A program made the translations under genes and the position numbers. Positions 1 to 10,367 of a DNA stretch of 64,000 bases are shown one piece after another. A model generated the notes under the pieces. It worked only from the letters and a program-made list of their open reading frames with translations. It was not told the origin of the DNA and did not search any database. The first letter of the stretch is position 1. Every line of letters begins with the position of its first letter. This DNA comes from Tetrapyrgos nigripes (Eukaryota; Basidiomycota; Agaricomycetes; Agaricales; Campanellaceae), in the NCBI GenBank assembly GCA_013368315.1, contig JAACJM010000015.1, positions 248,001-312,000 of the forward strand, in the 5' to 3' direction.

Positions 1-1695
1 TGATCAATGATGTCCTTTTTGGTATCTTGTTCCAACTCTCGAGACCACTGACGATTGTTCTTTAAATCAGACTCATAAACTTCGTCCTTCAAGCGTAGCC
101 CAGTCTTGCCGCTGTCCAACTCGGTGTTGAACCTATTACGAATATGAACCCGTCAAATCTACGTCAAGCAAAGAGGAGAAAAAGAGCGCATACATGCTTG
201 CAAGGTAGATAGCTTCCTCAGAGTTGTAGCCATGTTTTTCACAGCAATATCGTGGAAGTGAGAGTACGTGCCAACTTTGCGCTTTGAGAGTCCAGATAGA
301 TAAGATCGTAGAAAAGCACGCTGGGCACTGCCGAGAGGCATCGAAGTGAGTCGAGTGACAAAGTCGGATACTGTCTCGACCTGACTTTCGAAACACTTCT
401 TCTCTAGATTAGCTGGTGGCAGAATCAATGACGTTCCCCTAAAAAACCGAACCAACTCCGGGTACCAAGTCATGAATAGAGTGTCTGGAATGGAAGGTTT
501 GAGAAGAAGTTATTAAGGGAGTTCCTGCCATATATAAATTTGTTGCTAACCGCCGTCCAAGTCTGAATTCCAAAATCAGATGAGATAGTGAAGAACGAAT
601 GTACATAGTACATACCACCGCCACTGAGCATACTCATAAAGCTTAGTGATTCGTAACCCGCAACATCGACAGGCACAATGATCACATCTGGGTATTTTCT
701 CAGTTCCGGAATATCGACAGCGACGACCTGGAGTTTTCATTAAGTTTTCATTGTCAGTTCAAGACGAAGGTAAAGTAAACGCGCAGAATCTGACAAATCT
801 TCTGGATGTCCGAACCTAAACGGATGGGATATCTGTCCAGCACAACAATTGATTCAATAGGGGAAATAAATGCTCTTGCAAGTGAATCGTACCGTCCCAC
901 CAAAACTTCGCCGATAACGACATGAAAGACTATCTGGGTCAGGGGATCTGTCATGCCTTGGCTTGAATAAAAGTAGACTTCGCCTTCTTTTAGTCTGCCG
1001 GATGGATCTGACACAAGGCCGACGTCAGGCGGGATCGTGATGAAACTGAAGACGAGGACTAACCAGGGATGACAAAAGCCTCTGGGGCAGTGCCTTTGGG
1101 AAGAGGAATGCGACATCTGTCGACAGCAGCTTGAAGTTCCCAGACAATTACCCGCCTGATGTCTTTTTAAGCTTCGACAGGGTGGGATGGAATCCTGCTT
1201 GCAACATTTCCACAACTGATTCGTGCAAAGAGAACGGAGCTATGTGGCAATAATGAAGGTGAAAACTGAAGCTCAGCAACGGCCAAAATGAAGGCAAAAT
1301 CGCAAGCACCTTTGGTCAGCTCATTCCTACCAGTGCCTGCGTCTGAGGGAATACTCAACAAATCAATGGTCATCTCTTCGTCATCGCATATTTCCGGTAA
1401 ATCGGCAGAATCTTCGCGTGATGAGCGGTTTGATTCTGCCCACTCCCTGCCTGAGAAACCCAGGGCGCGACTAGTTGCGGGAACTCGTCTGTCCATCAGA
1501 CCACGCGCCACTTGGCCAATTCGTGCAACAGCAACCCAGACTGATTCGGGACAACTCCAGTCTAAGAGTGGCTCTAGCTCAACTTCAGTTCCCTGTTGCA
1601 ATAGTTCTTCAAATACCGTAGCAGGAACTCCATTATAGTGGATGTTTCGCAGAGTCTGTTGAGAAAGACAGGGACTGTAGGACACGGAATGCTGC
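1..1695 (-). pseudogene. Cellular RNA-dependent RNA polymerase, C-terminal half (partial, frame-broken)
   Basis: QDE-1-like RdRPs make double-stranded RNA from single-stranded templates for RNA silencing. Reading the minus strand, joined exons give QQTLRNIHYNGVPATVFEEL near 1.66 kb, RLKEGEVYFYSSQ near 0.97 kb, GEVLVGR joined to YPIRLGSDIQK (intron about 833-892), KYPDVIIVPVDVAG near 0.68 kb, the catalytic SGGDLDGD (484-640), then YPELVRFFRGT and, at the left edge, ELDSGKTGLRLKDEVYES. This order matches the C-terminal half of eukaryotic RdRPs. Exons 1239-1064, 1007-893 and the microexon 562-551 have clean GT-AG borders. Two frame breaks are present, each at an A5 run where A6 would restore the frame (231-235 and 1164-1168), and a third shift is likely near 1695. 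The C-terminus lies off the left edge. No N-terminal half lies immediately upstream; a matching one is at 17.15-19.35 kb. The family call is firm; the pseudogene call depends on the indels being real. Confidence 0.85.
551..562 (-). other. 12-nt microexon encoding the core of the RdRP catalytic motif
   Basis: On the minus strand the exon ending at 616 reads AGT GGC GGT G and is followed by donor GTATGT. An acceptor CAG sits just before 562, and the next exon is only ACTTGGACGGCG. It is followed at once by donor GTTAGC and an acceptor CAG just before 484. Splicing gives S-G-G-D-L-D-G-D-T-L-F. Both flanking aspartates are completed by bases split across the junctions. No other reading of the region yields the invariant DxDGD motif. 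Confidence 0.8.
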
Positions 1696-1740
1696 TGATT
1701 ACATCATCAAGCTCACCGGAAGCACCGCGACGGTTGAGCA

Positions 1741-2191
1741 CTACTCTTCGCAGACGATTTCGGATTTACACTTGCAGCTGCGGCGACGAGCTGGACACCT
1801 AGTCCAGCCCTGTACATAACTCCTAGTCATGTACAGAAGCAATGACACCAAGTCACTGCGCACGCAAGGATGCTCAGCCCAACCTGTTGGAGAGTTGGAG
1901 AGCTGGGGGATGATGTAATCAGCAATAGTCTCAGTGCAAATTTGTATTATAGTCACATCACGTGGCGAGTTACACCAATACAATGCGTGATCTACGGATA
2001 AGCTAGCTACACGGCCAGACCTTCAGATGTGCCCGGGTTAAACAACTACCGGCACCCGCAGCTCGAAAATGAAATTGGAGTGTAGGCTAAAATTTTTTGT
2101 ACCCAGTCCTAATGTAGCTAAGATAGACTGCAAAGACACTTTTTGACCAGCTCACGCTCATTCTCGCAAATTTTGAACTGGCTGCAAGACG
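1741..2191. other. Junction zone between the RdRP fragment and the cassette
   Basis: No gene can be supported here. It should hold the left breakpoint of the RdRP gene. Coding similarity to RdRPs fades above about 1.7 kb on the minus strand, where the last plausible stretch reads ELDDVISSIPCPTVP in a frame shifted from the downstream exon. An 8-bp inverted repeat (CTGTACAT ... ATGTACAG) lies at about 1809-1835. No target-site duplication matching the right-hand junction near 17.2 kb was found by eye. Confidence 0.4.
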
Positions 2192-2277
2192 ATGTCCAAC
2201 ATGAGGCCAAGGGACGTTGACGAAAAAGGCAAGCGTTATTCCCACATGGCCTCTCAGGCTGAGACCGCGTCACTGAC

Positions 2278-5200
2278 GTGTCGTGCACATGTACACTTCG
2301 TTTCTTCAATGCAGTATGGCATCTTGCCTTTGAAAGAAACAAGTGGTATGCTTACTGCCTGATATGTCGCGATGAGACTGGCCGCCATCCCAAAACCATC
2401 CGGAGACACGAAGCATTCCCAAAACATCATGAGCGGGTCACTGCACTTCACTGCCGGCAAACGACGCGTCAAGAGCACCAGACCTCCCCTGACCCTTCAG
2501 CCCCAGCTGTGCCCATACTCTCTGTGGGGGATATCGCAGCTACCCACCTCCTCCAGGCATTTTTACCAGCCAGTAACCCACGAGAACCATTACCTGCACT
2601 CTCAGATTACCCACCCATCTCTCTGGAGTCTGGATCGGATTTCCACCTCGATGGATATGACTGGGATGTGTTTGAGGCAGGAGAACATGAGACTGACTTA
2701 GGAGAGAGTAGTAGGGAGCAACAATCTCTCGCTGAGCTTTCCCAGTCTCTCGCTCAGCTATTCCAGTATGGACCAGATGCTATAGACTCGGACAACAACT
2801 TGGATGAACGCTCAGTCTCCAGCGTCGACTCTGAGAATTCTTCAGAAAGTCTCACAGATCCTATGTCGGATGGTGATCATCAAGGTGTGTAATACATATG
2901 TGTATGGCTGCTCGCTCATGCTAACGCAGAGAAACACAGACCATTTCGACGGACCCGCTGCCAAACGAGCGAGAAGATCTACATCAGATGTACCAGTGAC
3001 AACAGAATGGTTTCCTTGGGAAGATCGAGTCGTGAGTGAGCTTACTCTTGTCTTTGATTGTCAGGCTAATACAGCAATATAGACGTGCACTCTTGATATT
3101 CTCATGCATCTTCCATGCTCCATCTTCTCAGCGCGCCAGCTCGACCTTTTCCTTTGGCTCCTTAGGGTTAATGGAGTACAAGATGTCCTCTCAGTCAAGA
3201 GCATGAAGGATCTCAACTCCAAACTGCAAGCTCTGTATGGAATCGAGACCTACAAGTACAACGGTGCCCTTGGACACATTTACTATGTCAATAGCATTGC
3301 CGACATTATTTCTCAGGTAAGTATTTATCATGTTGATGTTGTCTTGATACTAATTAGTTGTAGGAGGTATAGAGTCAGATGCAGGGTCAGTTGGGACAGT
3401 GGCCAGCGGAAACAGCAAGACTGGAGGGAAGGCTGGAAAGAAGAAATGAAAGAAGATTGCAGAGAGCTTGAAGTCAATGGTAGACCGAGTCACAAATTTC
3501 ATCAAGGTGTGTATTCCTTTGTTAATTGTTGGAATTATGAAGTTTAAAACAATTTATTTTGCAGCCTGGAACCAATAGGACGAAGACTGAAACCATCCAG
3601 GCATTGAAGTCCCAGTTCTCCACGGCCAAGTCAGTTGGTACTGCAACAGCGGTTAAGAAGATGCACACAGAGACCGGAATCAAAGATACATATCAAACTT
3701 TTTTCGTCGACAAGCTAGTCAATTCGTATAAAGGGCGCTACGGAGCATCGAGACAGACGGCCCTCAACACTACCCTCGGAACATTCCCTGAGAATCCTAT
3801 GAGTCCAGTCTGGCGCATTAAAGGTCCGTACTCCGAAATGATTATCGAGAGAAAGATTTTAAACTTTGCCTTAGGTCTCGACCCCCATTGTGATACCCCT
3901 GTTGAAGTTTTGCATGTTGTTCTGCTCAGGTTCCTCAAGTATCTCTGGCGTGACGTTGTTCAAAATCAAATCGGCAAAAACAACGACAAGAAAGCTGAGC
4001 TGATTGCTCGGCTCTTGTCTCTTGACGTTGCCGGACTCAGGATAGACAAACTCAATGGCGAGACACTTGTCAACTACGCTGGATCACTCACTGGATCAGA
4101 CTTCCGCAAAATCAGCCAAGTCGCTCCATTTGTGCTCAAGGATTTTGTGTCGGATCCTTGCTATCAGACATGGGTAGCATTGTCAAAACTTGTCCCATTG
4201 ATTTGGCAGCCTGAGATTGATGTACGTGAGATGTATCTTGTGAGTTTCCACTTGCTGTAACCTTTCCGAAGCCTAACTTCTTCTAAGCAAACTTTGCGTA
4301 GAGAAATTGACAACTTCTTACTTTGCGCTGCCCGTTGGACGGTCCGATGGTTCAACAAACCAAAATTTCATATTCTTATCCATTTACCAGACCACATCTG
4401 TCGCTTTGGGCCTGCCATGTTATTTGCTACCGAGACGTTTGAGTCTTTCAATGCCATCATACGAGAGAAGAGTGTCCACTCCAACCGACAGTCACCATCT
4501 CACGATATCACTTGGGCATTTGCTCAAGGAAACCGCATTCGTCATTTTCTCAGTGGTGGCTTATTCCTTCTGCGAAGTCATCTCAATTTCGACATTACTA
4601 TGTCCAAGACTCACGCAGAGTCATTCGAAAACCCAGCTCTTCCACAAGCGCAACGGCTCACAGCTGTACAACACTACTTCTGCACACATGAAGCTTGCAT
4701 TCGGGAACACTGGACAACCATTGGTCGTAGTCCGTTACTCCTGGGACATTCCTCAGAGACAACTGTCGGACAATATCTTGGTTTATCCCCAAAAGCTAGA
4801 AGTCGGCCATCAGGTAAGTCAGGTTTATCTATCATCTCGTCATAAGGATTGACTGTTGATAATCTACAGGAGAATGTCAACTTGCCAAAGGATCTAAACC
4901 TTTGCATTTCACGGCAACGCGTACTGGGGAAAAGTTCTCCAACAGCAACCTCCTAACCCCCATTCAAATTGCTCGAGCAGAATTTCATCAAGCCACCTCA
5001 ATCATCCTTGGAAATGGTGACAAGTGTGCCACTGGTGTCTTTGTTGCCATCAGGAGAGCCGGCAGCGTGGCGATTGCCCTGACTGACGAAATATTGCAAC
5101 TTTCTCGCTCCTCGTCCTTTGCGTTTGGTGACCTGCAGCCAATTATGCTAGTTAGACTGGCAGATGTTGGCGAGGAGTCTGAACATGGAATGCCTCATCT

Positions 5201-5798
5201 GACACCGAGTGCAGAATATGCTGCTCTTACATTCACGGTATGCCATCTTCAGATCTTTTTCATGACACACGGTTTGACATTTATATAGGATATACTTTGC
5301 ACAGTCAACGTCCAGCATGATTGCATTCGGAACAAATGTCAGGTCCAGTGAACTCGCTCAATCAGGCAGGAAAGGGAGATCACAGAGCACCGAAAGGGAG
5401 AGGTAGAGCATGCTGGCATTAAGGAGGACTATGTGCTAAACACAGTGCAAATGCGAGACGCCAGATATGTTCAACGATTTCGCCTACCACCGAGAGCTCT
5501 ACCCAATCCCACACATATCATTCAGCAAAGCTGTGTGCGAGAATGCCAGCCTCAGAAGGCCAACAAGACTGCCCCACGAAGCACACCGCAGAACAACAAT
5601 ATAGCTCCGAACAATACGGGTACATCTCAAGCGGGGCAAAGCCTGTCGCCATGGACCTTCTCTCCTTCTATCCCACATCCACCACCTTACAGCTCCAGGC
5701 ACCATTCTCTTGCTCGTAACCCTCCTTTCACTGGAGACTCTTCTCTTCCACATACTGCACAATTGTCTCGTCCAGCTCCCGTCTCGCATGACTCCTGA
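2278..5798 (+). pseudogene. Transposase-like protein of a basidiomycete repeat family (cassette ORF A)
   Basis: Multi-exon plus-strand gene. The N-terminal part holds a Cys/His cluster, CLICRDETGRHPKTIRRH, looking like a zinc finger. An acidic Ser-rich linker follows, then a conserved-looking block (DLFLWLLRVNGVQDVLSVKS), a central domain at 3559-4260, and the most recognisable segment at 4330-4560 with PKFHILIHLPDHICRFGP and FATETFESFNAIIREKSVHS. The C-terminal part reads NVQHDCIRNKC, then RQEREITEHRKGEVEH and DYVLNTVQMRDA. From memory, proteins of this shape are highly repeated in agaricomycete genomes and behave like DNA-transposon proteins; I cannot name the superfamily and did not locate a DDE triad. 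In-frame TGA codons interrupt otherwise continuous coding sequence at 5349-5351 and probably at 3447-3449. The true start codon was not found; the listed start is only where the frame opens. Confidence 0.6.
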
Positions 5799-6286
5799 TT
5801 AGTGGCTACAAGTCCAGGTCTTCACCACCAGCAAATCCTTTTCCAAAATCCCTCCACATCATTACCACAGTTCGTACCAACTTACACAGCCACATTACAA
5901 CCTATCATGCATTCACCATCATTGTGGACCATGCTGTTTCATGAAAATGACAACAGTGTGCCATTGAACCATGCACCACATCCAGGTTACTCTGATCCTT
6001 GTATCTTTCCTTCTACTAGTCATACACATCTAATGCATTCACATTGTCGTTTGTAATTAGTAGTACTTGAAATTTCACGATTTGCTCTCCCAATGTCTTA
6101 AATGAGTGATATAATGATAATTGATTATTTGATACAACTCGAAGCCTGGAATGTACTAAAGCCTGCCTGATATGCCCTGTACCTTCCCTTCAATCAAATA
6201 TCCACGCATGAGTTGACGACTGAGGGCTGTCATTAGTACGGCCATGAAAGCAAAAAAAAAAAAAGACTGACAGTTATACAGAGTTA
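5799..6286. other. Spacer between cassette ORFs A and B
   Basis: No gene is supported. It is AT-rich after 6060 and contains an A13 run at about 6252-6264. ORF A (plus) and ORF B (minus) end convergently here, so it probably holds both transcript 3' ends. Confidence 0.4.
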
Positions 6287-6698
6287 TTATGTCTGAGCGT
6301 CTCTTTTGTGCTTGGTCTGAACCTCATACCCTGGCTGTCCATTGGTGTCTTCCTCATCATTGTGGAGTAACCTCTTGTCAACCTGCAGTGTGATGACCTG
6401 AGGAATACACTCTGGTGACGAATTTGTCGCAGTATGTCTATGAGCCGTATGTCCATGAGAGCAACACGAGTGGTGATGTTGTGAGATTTCGATGCGGGGA
6501 AAATAGTCAGATGTCAGGTCAATGTGCACACCAAACTTGGAATCTGGTCTTGCAGCAACAGTGAACTGATGCTTTTTGGAACGACTGGTGCAACATGAAA
6601 AAAGGATCAGCTGGTGGTTAAAGACTGATGCAGTGCAAGTCTTACCGTATTCCAGCATGAACTGTGCATGCAATGAGTACCGTTTTTGAGGGAGCCAT
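6287..6698 (-). CDS. Small His/Cys-rich protein of the cassette (ORF B)
   Basis: Two-exon minus-strand gene, about 116 residues, starting MAPSKTVLIACTVHAGIR (ATG at 6698-6696). A GT-AG intron of about 60 nt completes the CGT codon and joins it to RSKKHQFTVAARPDSKFGVH. The middle carries the dense run HHHSCCSHGHTAHRH, which suggests metal binding, and the tail is acidic then basic (LLHNDEEDTNGQPGYEVQ). TATAAAAG lies 51 bp upstream of the ATG on the same strand (6749-6756), supporting a real gene. It lies between ORFs A and C in opposite orientation and shares a 176-bp divergent promoter with ORF C. I do not recognise the family. It could be an accessory gene of the mobile element or a captured host gene. 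Confidence 0.5.
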
Positions 6699-6748
6699 TG
6701 GTGCTATGCACGTTGGGATATCTGAGGTGCAGGTTGTGAGACACGCTG

Positions 6749-6756
6749 CTTTTATA
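6749..6756 (-). promoter_or_regulatory. TATA box of cassette ORF B
   Basis: TATAAAAG on the minus strand, 51 bp upstream of the ORF B ATG. A weaker CATAAAAA on the plus strand at about 6834 lies 41 bp before the ORF C ATG, so the spacer looks like a compact bidirectional promoter. Confidence 0.5.
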
Positions 6757-6874
6757 ACCCATTGGGAGGGCTGTGCTAAAGCTTGTTGAAAAAATCGATG
6801 CGTCAGGACAAACAATCCAAGCCGACGCACACCCATAAAAAACCCAGAAGACTCACCAGATACCACCACTCACC

Positions 6875-8586
6875 ATGGACCAGATAACATCAGGACGTAT
6901 TGAGCATCATACTCCCATCCTTCCTAACTCCCTTGATCCCCTCTCTGACTCGTTTGATCTCAACTCCCAGACATCTTTCTCATTCCACAGTCCCTCTCCA
7001 ACTACTTCATCTTCCAGCCAACGCCTATCACTACCCCAGCATGACCCCTTTGCCAGCCCTTCGGAGTCCAGAGATATGTCGTTTGGAGATGGTACACAGC
7101 ACCAGTCTGGAAGCGTGTCTTTGCAGACGGTGACACCACTGATAGTGGATACCGTTGCGAAAGACTTCGAGTTACCAGATTGGCAACGGTCAATACTTCA
7201 GAACTTTGTTCAGGTATGTTTCAGACTGATGAAAAGGTAGACGTACTAATAAAAACTCACCTTTAATAGTTCAGCACCGTCGGTGTTGGCCTGACCCAAC
7301 CAGACGTCCTCATGAGGCTCTATCATCTCGCACTGGACTTCCACCTCTTTAACAGGCGGTTTGAAGGAGATGAAAATGCAGGATCCTTGTGCGAAATGCT
7401 GGCTGACCTGAAAATCCGGCTTGTCAAGACATTTGCCCTGAGTGGAGATCAGTCAGTGAGTGCTACACCACACTTTCCAGCTTAACATACTGACCTTTTG
7501 TTTTTGTTTGGCCACACAAGAAATCGGTCCGTCTCATTGCCCAGGAGCTTATCTACAACCCCATGTGAACATGCTACCGCAATATGGACAGAGACGTCTT
7601 TGTAAGTTTAGGGCAACAAATAAAGAAATACATATGCGTACTCACCTGGCAGGATTACATTTCCGAGCGCATGAAATCCATGCATTTAGAGAATGCTTTT
7701 GGTGATCCAGCAAGAGAGAAGGTACTGGAAAAGGAAATAACAAAGATCTGTTCCAGCATTCACAATGGGTTCAGACAACATGTGAGTGTAAGAGCCAAAC
7801 CTTGTAAAAACAAGAACTTACATCATGCTTGTAGATTCGTGACAGTGTCGACAACATGGTATCACTGACGGACTTCACGCATGCCATGAACAAAATCTAT
7901 TGCAGGGCGGGCGGTGAAAAGTTTAATACTCATACACTCTTGCTCCGTAATGCAATACTGGTACGTACCTTATTCTAGCCTCCTCTCGCCGATGTTTGAC
8001 AAAGAATGCAGCACCGATTCATTTGGGATAACCCAGCGATTGTCTGGAAGCAAGAGAGTGTCAAGGACAAGGGCGATACTGACGACAACGAGGGCACCTC
8101 CACCTCACCTGAACCGACAGAAGGTGAGTCGACTGCACCCCCAGCAAAGCGAAGAAAGATACCGGAAAAGACAGGAGGATGAGTGGCAAAGGGGAAGGAC
8201 TTTTGGAGTCTTGTGGACCAGGAGTATGCTGAGAAGAAGAAGGTATTTGGAAAAAAGATCACAGATGCAAACTGGAAAACGTGAGTGGACAGATTTTAGG
8301 AGAAGGCATAAAGACTTACATTGATTTGAACAGTTATCTCGACAGTCTTGTCAAATTTGACGAAGCTGGTTTCAAGAGCCCCCAACCCACTTCTCTTCCT
8401 CCACTCCAGAACCTTCAGACTTCGTCAGGACCCTCGTTTGTTTATGCCCCACAAAACGCAGTTGATTTACAGGGTCAGAGTGGCCAAGTTGGATCAAGTG
8501 GGCAGCCAGGCATGGTGAGGGCACCTGGCTCTTCACTTTTTGGGCTATTGAATCATAATAACGTCCAAATGACATCGCATAAATAG
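6875..8586 (+). CDS. Cassette ORF C, protein of unknown function
   Basis: Plus-strand gene of at least six exons. The first exon (6875-7212) starts MDQITSGRIEHHTPIL, is Ser/Pro-rich and ends in ELPDWQRSILQNFVQ. Later exons give LTQPDVLMRLYHLALDFHLF, KSVRLIAQELIYNPMC, DYISERMKSMHLENAFGD and SVDNMVSLTDFTHAMNKIY, all helical-looking. A Lys/Arg-rich stretch (PPAKRRKIPEK) may be a nuclear localisation signal, followed by KGKDFWSLVDQEYAEKKKVF and a Pro/Gln-rich tail. An in-frame TGA at 8180-8182 can be removed by an intron whose donor GTGAGT follows the GAAG at about 8123 and whose acceptor precedes GGGAAGGAC; the frame is kept, so the gene may be intact. From memory, companions of this type sit beside ORF A-like genes in other agaricomycetes. 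No enzymatic motif was recognised. Confidence 0.5.
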
Positions 8587-8939
8587 TGTATACCTTCAAT
8601 AATCCAAAGACATTGTACCCACCCTTCAGAACTTGGGTCATAACGGCCTTGCAAGCAAATTTGAGAGTGTCAGAAGTGTGATTTTGCATGGGAAGTCGTG
8701 TTTTTATCCATGGAGAGATAGACGTTCGTATTCAATAGAGAGAAGTGCTCATTGTTGAGCAGTGATAACGCGTTGGAAGTTGTGCAGTGAGGATGATCGA
8801 GGACATGGACTTTTGCCTCCGTCTGGGCCTCAGTCACATGACATGTCACACTTGTTGAAGTTTTCGTTGACTGAACTTCGACTCAACGGTGACCTCCTCC
8901 TTTTAAACGCTCACATTTGCTCAACTGTCTGAGCGCGCA

Positions 8940-9185
8940 ATTACCTCAATTACCTCAATACTCGCAACCTTTCTCAAAGCCTGCAACTGTCCTCAACCCT
9001 GCAACTGGCTTCAACTTCACTGTCACTGTTTTTGTCCCTGCATCCACACTCAAACCCGCAACCGCCCTCAACCTCTCAATTGCCTTCAACTCTTCAACAG
9101 ACTTCAACTTCTCAATCTACTTCAACTCCTCAACTGCCCTCAACCCCTTCAACACTTCAACTCCTCAACCACTCTCACTGGAGAC
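8940..9185 (+). repeat. CAACT/CTCAAC low-complexity tract
   Basis: Degenerate repetition of the unit CTCAAC or TTCAACT, such as CAACTGCCCTCAACC and TTCAACTCCTCAAC, over about 245 bp. It is open in two plus-strand frames, but the composition explains that, so no gene is called. Confidence 0.6.
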
Positions 9186-9774
9186 AGGCTCCTCCACTCA
9201 CGACAGGCCAAAGGTCATTTCTAAGGCAGCAAGCTCTCCAAGCAACAGTGAAACCTGCAGTATGGTGAGTGCACTATACTCTAAAGTGCGTCGTTCTCGT
9301 CATCTTGTTATTTTCTTATATTGACCTTATTCTCTCTTCAGTCCGCTCATCAATGCACTGTGTCTCGTTTTCTATTGGCGGCGGTGTAATGGGTGGTTCG
9401 GGAAGATGGTTTCATTTCATCGTTCTAGTGTAGGGCTTCATGAGTATGCAGTTGTGTCTATTTTATTGTGCAATATATTTCGTCTGCTACATGGTACATC
9501 GGGGAGATCGGAATGAGACTTGGAAATGATCGGATATAGCCTGGAGAAGGCTTCTGGTTCTGGATGACATAACCCAAGCCCTTGAAGTCCCACTCCAAAT
9601 TTTTGGGACCGACAACTTGGTGGGGTGTCCGTCTGCGCCCGCTCAGAGGAACACTTTTGTACTGGGGTAAAAAATCTTGGAACTCAACTTCACAGACTCT
9701 GGGTTAAACCTGGTTTAATAGAATTGCCCTGCTGTGTAGTCGCTAAGTGAGAGTCTTGTAAGAAAGGGATAAGA

Positions 9775-9798
9775 TATACTCAGTTATGACTGAGTATA
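9775..9798. repeat. 10-bp perfect hairpin
   Basis: TATACTCAGT, a 4-nt loop TATG, then ACTGAGTATA. It lies between the cassette and the kinase-like gene and may be the end of a small inverted-repeat element. No partner copy was seen in the window. Confidence 0.5.
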
Positions 9799-10367
9799 CA
9801 TCAAGAAAAGAAAGAAGATAAAACAACAACCATGCTTAATGCTAGTCGTTGAGTTTTGTCTGAGGGCTCGGCCCGAGAGATGATCGGCACAGCCAGCGGG
9901 GCACGTGATTGCCAAAGGCAACGCGTCTAGGAAAACGCGTCCCAGAAGGGAAAGCAAACCCGCGGCCATAAAGTGCTAGAAGTTCTCGGAGCCGAGACCT
10001 GAGCTTCTGGGTCCAGGAGACTAAGGAGTCTCATCACCTGGAGCACCCAGAAACTGGAGAAAAAGAGGGATGCGGTGGGTGGGCGTGAAAAAGCTCCCAA
10101 AGCCTTCCAGCGTTGTTGACTGTCGGAGAGCAGGAGAAGACGCATTGAGCAACGTGATCATTAGTCAACGTGTCGACGCGACAGTCACAACGCTCTGCTA
10201 GCTTATCCTAAGATAAGCCCTCATTCCTCAGACTTATCGCGGAACGGACAAATTTGCTGCCCTGCTTGCTCCTGATGGCAATGCAACTCCCAATGCAACC
10301 CCCAACATCAGTCTACAACCTCTTGGCCAAGATCAATACTGCATGAGTACAGAGGCTGTTTTCGACA

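Larger units (their letters stand above)
8587..10367. other. Non-coding stretch between the cassette and the kinase-like gene
   Basis: No convincing gene. It contains a low-complexity CTCAAC/TTCAACT-rich tract (8940-9185) and a short perfect hairpin (9775-9798). The right end of the inserted cassette probably lies in 8.7-10.2 kb, but no terminal inverted repeat could be fixed. Reading from about 10215 in another frame gives an open stretch (KFAALLAPDGNATPNATP) that may be an upstream exon of the kinase-like gene. Confidence 0.4.

Noticed and set aside
1..1695. Viral RNA polymerase integrated in the genome
   Set aside because: The motif order, the GGDLDGD signature and the many spliceosomal introns are those of cellular RNAi RdRPs, not viral enzymes.
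5249..5798. Separate gene starting MLNTVQMRDARYVQRF at 5433
   Set aside because: The sequence upstream of this Met continues the ORF A C-terminal domain in the same frame, so it is the tail of ORF A after the TGA at 5349.
8917..9324. A 135-codon plus-strand ORF
   Set aside because: Its composition is explained by the CAACT-rich tract and a second frame is open too; no domain or splice support.
2040..9720. Terminal inverted repeats of the three-gene cassette
   Set aside because: Short similarities such as ACTCCAAATTT and GGGTTAAAC near 2.05-2.1 kb and 9.6-9.7 kb are too weak and ambiguous to call ends.
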